NCBI GenBank assembly: GCA_003132865.1
Contig: PKYZ01000374.1
Span: forward strand, 1-11,376
Source of the DNA: Bryobacterales bacterium
GTDB lineage: Bacteria; Acidobacteriota; Terriglobia; Bryobacterales; Bryobacteraceae
Reading direction: 5' to 3'
DNA length: 11,376 nt
The position numbers and the translations under genes were made by a program. Shown here in pieces: positions 6,376-11,376 of this stretch. The stretch's first letter is position 1; each line of letters opens with the position of its first letter. The notes under the pieces were generated by a model, which did no database searches, was not told the DNA's origin, and saw only the letters and a list, made by a program, of their open reading frames with translations.

Positions 6376-8690
6376 TGCGTGGTTGAGACTGCCAGAGCGG
6401 CTCGTTGAACGCCAATCGCCCGATTCTGCGTCAGCCGCATTTCCGCAAGGGACAGGAGAAAGGCCAGCGTCGATTCCGCTCCCTGGTTTTCGTTACCCCG
6501 ATCCGGGTGCAGCCCATCGCGGCAGCCGCCAGTCTGGCGGGCGTAGAGTTCCAGCCCGAGATCGTTCGAGCCGAGGAACCAGTCGAAGGCGCGTTGCGCC
6601 TGTTCATGCCACCACGGGTCGGCTGTGGTGCGGTACGCTTCCAGGCATGCCGAGACCGTGGTCTGCGCCTCGATGGGCTGCTGGTCGAAGTCCGCACGTG
6701 CGCCGTTGTGCTTATAGAATCCGTTGCTGCCAATGGGCCGCAGTTGGCCATGCTGTGAAGTCTGTACGCCCACGAGCCAGCGCAACGCCTGCATACCTCG
6801 TTCGTACACGTTCTTCTGCCCGGTGGCGCGTCCGCTGACAATCAGAGCGTGAGCCAGCTTGGCGTTGTCATAAGTCAACCCCTGTTCAAACCAGGTCCAG
6901 CCGGGCTCGGCGACTTTATCGAAGATCGCCACGAGCCGCTTAGTCAGCTCTTCGCGGACATCGTGGGCCAGCCGGGCCCGGCGGTCACCCTTCATCTGGC
7001 GCAGATATTCGTGAATGCCAATCAGGCTGAAGGCCCAAGCGCGCGGCGAAGTGAAATCGGTCACGGCCGGCAGCGCCTGCGCGAAGAGTTGTTTGGCCAT
7101 CGTCTGCGAACTCCAATGCGGCGAGCGCCCCACCGCCGTCCCCAGCGCCCAAATCGCCCGGCCATGAGAATCTTCGGATCCCCGTTCGTCGAGCCAACGG
7201 CGGTCAATACTAAGGAAATTGTGGAAACGCGCCGTTTTTGGATCGAAGGCATCGTTCAAGAATGAGGCGTATGTTGTGGCGAGCGCCCGCACGCGCTGCG
7301 GAGGTTCTTCCAACTGGCCGAGCAACACCGCCAAGATGAGCGCGCGGGCATTGTCGTCCGTGCAGTAGCCCTCGGAAAGATTCGGCGCAGTGAAGCTCGC
7401 GTGTTGGAGAATGCCCGTGGAATCGGTCATATGGTAAAGATGATCCAGATTCAACTTCGGCGATTCATGCGGCCGATGGCCGAACCCGTTCGCGGGAACA
7501 GATTCGCGGGGCGCTGCCGCCCCCTGCCGTTGTGCCAGTTCAAAGGAGCGCATGTACAGCCCCGCCGTTTTGCTCCACACCATTTCGCGGCCCAACTTGT
7601 AGGCGTTATCGCTCATGGCGTTGCGGCGCGTTCCATCGCGCAACAACCCACTCGCCTCACGCGCAATCGCCCTCGGGTCTGCGAATGGCACCAGTACGCC
7701 ACGCTGGTCTTTCAATAACTCGCTGGCGTGCCAATACGGCGTCGAGATCACGGCTTTGCCCGCGCCAAACGCATAAGCTAACGTTCCCGACGTACTCTGG
7801 GCTTCGTCCAGATAAGGAGTAATGTAAAGATCCGCCGCGCCAATGAACTCGGTCAGTTCCTTCAGCTCCACAAAGCGGTTGTGGAAGATGACGTGGTTCT
7901 CGATTTTGTTTTTCCTGGCGATGGCCTCGAGGCCGAGGCGGTAGGCTTCGCCTCGCGAGCGCAACTCGTTGGGGTGCGTGGCGCCCAGCACGATGTAGAC
8001 GACGTCGGGAAACTCCGCCACGATATCCGGGAGGGCCTGGAGCACATGTTCAATCCCCTTGTTCGGCGACAGCAGCCCGAACGTCAGCAAAACCTTCTTT
8101 CCGCCCACGCCAAATTGAGCTTTGTAATAATCCGGGGCGACGAATGGTACGTCGGGAATACCATGCGGGATGAGATCGATCTTGTCCGGCGGCGCCTGGT
8201 AAACCTCCTGCAGGATCGTTCGTCCCCGCTCCGCCATGACGACCAAGCGGGTTGAATGGGCGATCAATTTCTGCATCACGCGATGCTGGTCGGCGTTCGG
8301 CTGGAGGAGAACGGTGTGGAGCGTGGTGACGACCGGCGCCTTCAATTCGCGCAGCAGGGCCAATAAGTGGCTGCCGGCCGGCCCGCCGAAAATTCCGAAC
8401 TCGTGCTGGAGCGAAACAATGTCCACGTTGCTGGAGTTAAGGAAGCCGGCGGCGCGCCGGTAAGAACTCAGGTCCTGCTCCTCAATCTCGTAGCGAACGA
8501 CGGGCGGATACTGATAGCACCCCGCAATGTCGTTGACCGGCACCGCGAAGCACCGGCTTTGGGGATGCCGCGCCGCCACAGCCTCAAGCAGGTCGGAGGT
8601 AAACGTGGCAATGCCGCATTTGCGCGGCAAGTAGTCGCCGAGAAACGCGATGGTTCGAATGCTGGAGGCTGCTTTCACAACTGGACCCAC
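6372..8690 (-). CDS. GT4 glycosyltransferase fused to C-terminal alpha/alpha-toroid domain
   Basis: A two-domain cytoplasmic protein of 772 residues. Residues about 10-390 form a GT-B glycosyltransferase of the GT4 type: YLPRKCGIATFTSDLL near the N-terminus, LQHEFGIFGG (94-103), LIPHGIPDVPF (173-183), LLTFGLLSPNKGIEHVLQALP (about 201-221, donor-side start) and ITPYLDEAQSTSGTLAYAFG (290-309). The usual E-x7-E reads Glu296 followed by Leu at the second position. After a linker (about 390-412) residues 413-765 look like an alpha/alpha-toroid, as in six-hairpin glycosidases and sugar epimerases: SEGYCTDDNARAL (439-451), then ASFLNDAF, SEDSHGRAIWALG and TYDNAKLAHAL. Its activity is unknown. The start is GTG 8690; an alternative GTG at 8678 is preceded by AGGTGGG. 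It lies 74 bases after dksA on the same strand and overlaps the GH130 start by 4 bases, so the two sugar enzymes are probably made together and act on the same glycan. Confidence 0.88.
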   Translation of the reverse strand: MGPVVKAASSIRTIAFLGDYLPRKCGIATFTSDLLEAVAARHPQSRCFAVPVNDIAGCYQYPPVVRYEIEEQDLSSYRRAAGFLNSSNVDIVSLQHEFGIFGGPAGSHLLALLRELKAPVVTTLHTVLLQPNADQHRVMQKLIAHSTRLVVMAERGRTILQEVYQAPPDKIDLIPHGIPDVPFVAPDYYKAQFGVGGKKVLLTFGLLSPNKGIEHVLQALPDIVAEFPDVVYIVLGATHPNELRSRGEAYRLGLEAIARKNKIENHVIFHNRFVELKELTEFIGAADLYITPYLDEAQSTSGTLAYAFGAGKAVISTPYWHASELLKDQRGVLVPFADPRAIAREASGLLRDGTRRNAMSDNAYKLGREMVWSKTAGLYMRSFELAQRQGAAAPRESVPANGFGHRPHESPKLNLDHLYHMTDSTGILQHASFTAPNLSEGYCTDDNARALILAVLLGQLEEPPQRVRALATTYASFLNDAFDPKTARFHNFLSIDRRWLDERGSEDSHGRAIWALGTAVGRSPHWSSQTMAKQLFAQALPAVTDFTSPRAWAFSLIGIHEYLRQMKGDRRARLAHDVREELTKRLVAIFDKVAEPGWTWFEQGLTYDNAKLAHALIVSGRATGQKNVYERGMQALRWLVGVQTSQHGQLRPIGSNGFYKHNGARADFDQQPIEAQTTVSACLEAYRTTADPWWHEQAQRAFDWFLGSNDLGLELYARQTGGCRDGLHPDRGNENQGAESTLAFLLSLAEMRLTQNRAIGVQRAALAVSTTQ

Positions 8691-8764
8691 CTTTCCCGCT
8701 CTTTGCCGTTGCGATAGCTGGCGGTTTCATCTAACGGCGATCGATGAGCCAGCAAAACTGCCGC
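8691..8764 (-). other. gap between dksA-like gene and glycosyltransferase
   Basis: A 74-base gap between same-strand genes. It holds imperfect inverted repeats, for example GCTGGC at 8718-8723 with GCCAGC at 8747-8752, but no T-run typical of an intrinsic terminator and no clear promoter. Read-through from dksA into the sugar genes is possible; a separate promoter cannot be excluded. Confidence 0.3.
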
Positions 8765-9142
8765 TCACGCGGCATTGGCGAGAGTCTCGCCGATTGATTC
8801 CGTTCTTTCCCGCCCATCGCGATCGGCAGACTCCTGGCACTGGATACAACGTGACGCCCATGGCACGGCCGCGAGGCGTTTTGGGCTGATCGCCCATTCG
8901 CACTCAATGCAGGTTCCAAAGCTGCCGTCGTGAATCCGTCGCAGTGCGGCTTTTACCTGACGCAGCAGGGTGGACTCACGGTCCACGTTTCGAATCGCCA
9001 AATCTCGTTCCGACGCGTACTGAATTTCGTCCATTGCATCTGCGCTCTTTTCGATGGCGATGCCATCCCAGGTTTGCAATACCCGAACCAGTTCCGCCTC
9101 TTTTCGTTCAAGGATCTCTTGAAACATATCGGTAGGTGCCAT
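8765..9142 (-). CDS. DksA/TraR family C4 zinc-finger protein (125 aa)
   Basis: A member of the DksA/TraR family, which binds the RNA polymerase secondary channel and modulates initiation, often with ppGpp. From ATG 9142 the product has 125 residues: an N-terminal coiled coil (about 5-72) and a C4 zinc finger with Cys78, Cys81, Cys99 and Cys102, that is C-x2-C-x17-C-x2-C, the family signature. At the coiled-coil tip DAMDEI (35-40) aligns with the DxxDxA of E. coli DksA, keeping both Asp but with Ile for Ala. RNVDRE (51-56) and FGTCIEC match the family closely. The frame is open to 9367, but residues before Met76 of the long version look non-coding. GAAGGGA lies about 11 bases before ATG 9142, a rather long spacing. 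It probably heads an operon with the GT4 and GH130 genes. It is not necessarily the housekeeping DksA; several paralogues per genome are common. Confidence 0.85.
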   Translation of the reverse strand: MAPTDMFQEILERKEAELVRVLQTWDGIAIEKSADAMDEIQYASERDLAIRNVDRESTLLRQVKAALRRIHDGSFGTCIECEWAISPKRLAAVPWASRCIQCQESADRDGRERTESIGETLANAA

Positions 9143-9372
9143 CGTGATGCCATTCCCTTCGCCGCACGGGCCGCCGCCTATGGTCTCCAGCACGAGACGG
9201 TCCATAGCTGAGCCAGCGTGGGTTAGCGGAAACTCAGCGGAGCGAGATGCAAAGGCTGCACCCGAAAATGCGAAATTTGCCGACCGGCGATCTCCGTTCC
9301 TGGCCGGCGCCGAGCCAGGCCCTTGTGCGCAGCCGCCCGACAGACGGTGCCATACGTGCACTGGCAACGGTT
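9143..9372. promoter_or_regulatory. divergent intergenic region (dksA-like / His-rich DUF2934 gene)
   Basis: A 230-base shared upstream region. On the minus strand TTGCAT (about 9247-9252) followed 17-18 bases later by CGCTAA is a weak promoter-like pair for the dksA-like gene. Nothing convincing is seen for the plus-strand gene. It contains the inverted repeat at 9178-9207. Confidence 0.35.
9178..9207. other. inverted repeat in the dksA-like leader region
   Basis: CTATGGTCTC (9178-9187) pairs with GAGAC (9194-9198) plus CATAG (9203-9207), giving about 10 bp with a 4-base bulge (9199-9202) and a 6-base loop. It lies 36-65 bases upstream of the dksA-like ATG. It could be a regulator site or leader hairpin; there is no further evidence. 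Confidence 0.3.
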
Positions 9373-9705
9373 ATGCGCGAATCACAACAGATAGCTGCCG
9401 AGCACCATGACCTTGCCGCCCACGCCCATCGTAGCGGCGCCGAGCACCACGGAAAAGAGGATCACCTGACCGGGCATGAAAGCTCCCGACAAGCCCTTGA
9501 GCACTCCAATAAGGCTTACTTGCACCCACAAAACGAGCATCAGGAAACCAGGACCGAACATGGCGCCAACGTAATCGCTCACGCGGCCAAAGAGCAGGAC
9601 ATCGCCGCGCTCGCTTATACGCTTTGGCAAGGCAGGGGCTGTCCGGAAGGATCACCGGAAGAAGATTGGTTTCGCGCGGTAGAGGTACTGCGGTCCCGGC
9701 ATTGA
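9373..9705 (+). CDS. His-rich protein with C-terminal DUF2934 motif (110 aa)
   Basis: The product from ATG 9373 is a 110-residue protein in two parts. Residues 1-72 are helical, Ala/Glu/His-rich (14 His in the whole protein) with AAEHH and AEHH units, resembling small bacterial proteins built from AAEHHEKAA-type repeats. Residues about 76-107 carry the DUF2934 pattern: IAALAYTLWQGRGCPEGSPE then EDWFRAVEVL. No function is known for DUF2934. There is no signal peptide, so it is presumably cytoplasmic, and the His clusters could bind metal (inference). The frame is open further upstream to an ATG at 9247, but homology-like sequence starts only near 9373; no good ribosome site is visible, so the start is uncertain. 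It is divergent from the dksA-like gene and convergent with the oleate hydratase locus. An antisense frame encodes a hydrophobic stretch, which I regard as a shadow. Confidence 0.78.
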   Translation: MRESQQIAAEHHDLAAHAHRSGAEHHGKEDHLTGHESSRQALEHSNKAYLHPQNEHQETRTEHGANVIAHAAKEQDIAALAYTLWQGRGCPEGSPEEDWFRAVEVLRSRH

Positions 9706-9739
9706 ACCGGCTTGGGTGGATATGTGCCGGTGTCATGCC

Positions 9740-11278
9740 TTAAAACGCCTTAACTAACGCCTCAAACTGCGCTCGAAGCGATTTGTCGTGTGGCGTTACG
9801 GGCGGGACTTTGCGGTCGATATCGAGCAGCTCGTAGACGGCCATCTGGGCCGCTCGCACCGAGTACTCCACCGTAAAGACGACATCATCCGGAATTTCGA
9901 CGAACTGGCTGACGAATGCGAGATTCCACGAGCCGCGAGGCACCGGCAGCGGTCGATCGTTGCGCATGCGGGGCATGAACATGCTGGTGATGTAAGGCAT
10001 TCTGCAAGGAATGCAGTTGGCCGATGCAACGGTCTCCGGATCGAATCGCAGGTGACCGCAGAATTTCCGCGCCATGGCACTCGGCCATCGGCTGCGGAAC
10101 GAAATTGCCGACCCGGTCCGGAAACAGCGAGTATCCCCAGAACACCCTGCACGCCGGCAGGCTGGTTCGGGAAGTGAGGTTGATGGGCCAGCACAATGGA
10201 CATCAGCCAATTCGAGTCCTTGAACGTCACCAGTCCGCCGGCGCCCGGCTGATTTCCGCTGAATTGAGTCATCCGATCGAAAAATGCGGGGTTCTTCAGC
10301 GTAACGGTAAACGACTCCCAACAGGACTGCGCGATGCAACTGTTAAAGGCCGCGGGATTGCCAAACTCCGGCTGGCCCGCCAGCTTTTCCCAGAGAGCCC
10401 AGCCGCCACTCTCTGCCTTGGTCAGCTTTCTGGGCGCGCTCGTCATCGAACCCAGGCTGGAGGCATCGGTCATGGAGCCGTTTTGCAAGAAGACAAAGTC
10501 GCCGTCATTCACGGCAATCACTTCGCTTTTGTCCCGCCGCAGGCAACGGATGCCGGTCACGATGAACTTGCCGTCTTCGGTCTTGTGATCCAGGTCTGTC
10601 ACCTTGCAATCCGCGACCAGACGGACGCCTTGGGCCGCGAGCCACGTCTGCAAGGGCAGAACCAGAGAGTCGTACTGGTTGTAGATGGTTCGCTTGACGC
10701 CCGCAATAGTTTCGATGCGGGAAAACTCGGGCAGGAAGCGGTGCAGGTAACGCCTGAACTCAACGGCGCTGTGCGAGGGCTGGAAGGCGAATGTGGTGGA
10801 CCACATATACCAGAATTCAGTCTCGAAAAACCCGGGCGAAAGCCAGTCGGTGATGCAACTTGCGGCCAACGCATCTTCGCCGGCATGGCTGAGTTTTAGC
10901 AATTCGATACGGTCCTCCATGGAGAACCCCATCGAAGTCACGGGGGCGCGGCGGCTGTCGACAAGCCTGGCCATCGCATTCGACTTGTGCCGCTCATTGA
11001 ATTCCACGGTTTCGTCGAAGACCGTCTTGCCTTCGTTGTTCAGTGAGGGAATCGATTTGTAGAGATCCCAGGTGCATTCGTAGTTGCCGGTTGTCAACAT
11101 GCGTCCGCCGCGCATGGAATACCCGGCCGCGGGGTCTCCGGCGCCGTCCAGGTTTCCGCCCATGATGGGCGCCGCTTCGAGGATCGAAATATTTTCGCCA
11201 GGCAGGCTGCCGTCGCGGATCATGAAGGCGGCGGCGGCCAGTGATCCGATGCCGCCACCGACGAGATAGGCCTTTCAT
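9740..11278 (-). pseudogene. ohyA: oleate hydratase (MCRA family), frame broken at three places
   Basis: The intact enzyme is an FAD-binding hydratase that adds water to the cis-9 bond of oleate, giving 10-hydroxystearate. Here the homology runs through all three minus frames. ATG AAA (11278-11273) should lead into AYLVGGGIGSLAAAAFMIRD, the FAD-binding fold, but one extra base at about 11269-11272 breaks it. The next frame reads from there to QPHFPNQPAGVQ: it includes GGNLDGAG, NYECTWDLYKSIPSL (likely catalytic Glu region) and YNQYDSLVLPLQTWL. An extra base in a 3-base run (10145-10147) moves the frame to VFWGYSLFPDRVGNFV and PMAECHGAEIL. A third break at about 10058-10061 leads to CGHLRFDPETV and the C-terminus with FVEIPDDVVFTVEYSVRAAQ, ending at TAA 9740. 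Restored length is about 515 residues. The longest single frame starts at ATG 11223, inside the FAD fold, and would lack the glycine motif and the proper C-terminus. Either a decaying gene or sequencing/assembly errors. Confidence 0.87.
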
Positions 11279-11302
11279 TTCGTGCTCACGCAGATTTGAA
11301 GG

Positions 11303-11336
11303 CCACATGCCGGTAACGCAGTCTACCGGCATGTGG
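11303..11336. repeat. perfect 13-bp inverted repeat upstream of oleate hydratase
   Basis: CCACATGCCGGTA (11303-11315) and TACCGGCATGTGG (11324-11336) are exact reverse complements around an 8-base spacer. It lies 25-58 bases upstream of the ATG at 11278, where an operator would sit. No T-run follows on either strand, so a classic intrinsic terminator is less likely, though it could close an unseen neighbouring gene. Role unproven. Confidence 0.65.
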
Positions 11337-11352
11337 AGTCCGGTGTGAAGCT

Positions 11353-11362
11353 GACCTAGGTC
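11353..11362. other. 10-bp palindrome at right edge
   Basis: GACCTAGGTC is a perfect palindrome 17 bases beyond the larger inverted repeat. A 10-bp palindrome can occur by chance; it is listed because it sits in the same upstream region. No gene is recognisable between 11279 and the window end, although one minus-strand frame is open across it. Confidence 0.2.
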
Positions 11363-11376
11363 TTCGACCGCCTGAA

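Noticed and set aside
8745..8767. Hairpin overlapping the dksA-like stop codon as a terminator
   Set aside because: The stem is short with a GG bulge and no T-run follows on the minus strand; not supported as a terminator.
9382..9630. 82-residue hydrophobic minus-strand frame that looks like a small membrane protein
   Set aside because: It is the antisense of the His/Glu-rich DUF2934 gene; codons for His and Glu read in reverse give hydrophobic residues. The plus frame carries a recognisable domain, so this is a shadow.
9706..9731. ACCGGC...GCCGGT repeat between the DUF2934 gene and oleate hydratase as a terminator
   Set aside because: Only a 6-bp stem with a 14-base loop and no T-run; too weak to call.
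10024..10899. 291-residue plus-strand frame opposite the oleate hydratase
   Set aside because: The minus strand carries clear oleate hydratase sequence throughout; the plus translation has no family resemblance.
11223..11223. ATG 11223 as the genuine start of a functional 475-residue oleate hydratase
   Set aside because: It lies after the FAD-binding glycine motif, which is encoded just upstream in another frame, and that frame's C-terminal 80 or so residues are unlike the family.

Overview
The window reads as high-GC chromosomal DNA from a free-living bacterium. I lean towards Acidobacteriota or a similar soil lineage. The reasons are a plasma-membrane-type H+-ATPase, an AI-2E-type permease with a long soluble tail, a His-rich/DUF2934 protein, and a glycosyltransferase fused to an alpha/alpha-toroid and coupled to a GH130 enzyme. 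This placement is inference from gene content; there is no rRNA or tRNA to anchor it. I see no CRISPR array, insertion sequence or phage gene.

Layout, left to right. (1) A P-type H+-ATPase (+) enters truncated at the left edge and ends at 2108. A small acidic protein (2140-2424, +) follows 31 bases later and is probably co-transcribed. (2) Convergent to them is an AI-2E family transporter (-, 2455 to about 4359) whose C-terminal ~160 residues form a helical plus Rossmann-like module resembling a degenerate cobalamin-binding domain. (3) A divergent small lipoprotein (4618-4887, +). (4) A minus-strand set: DksA/TraR zinc-finger protein (9142-8765), then a GT4-toroid fusion (8690-6372), then a GH130 glycosidase/phosphorylase (6375-4918). 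The last two overlap in an ATGA, and a terminator-like hairpin follows GH130. (5) Divergent from dksA, a His-rich protein with a C-terminal DUF2934 motif (9373-9705, +). (6) An oleate hydratase locus (-, 11278-9740) whose reading frame is broken three times, with a perfect 13-bp inverted repeat just upstream.

How they may work together: the GT4/GH130 pair looks like a make-and-trim or make-and-recycle module for an oligosaccharide, possibly mannose-containing, with a stringent-response-type regulator encoded just upstream. Proton pumping, a permease of the AI-2E class, a DksA-like factor and fatty-acid hydration would all fit a stress or membrane-maintenance neighbourhood, but nothing in the sequence proves one regulon.

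The most distinctive signals are the broken oleate hydratase with its upstream palindrome, the coupled GT4-toroid/GH130 pair, the permease with a B12-domain-like tail, and a nested stem-loop in the likely leader of that permease. I did not find a clearly new defence or mobile system.
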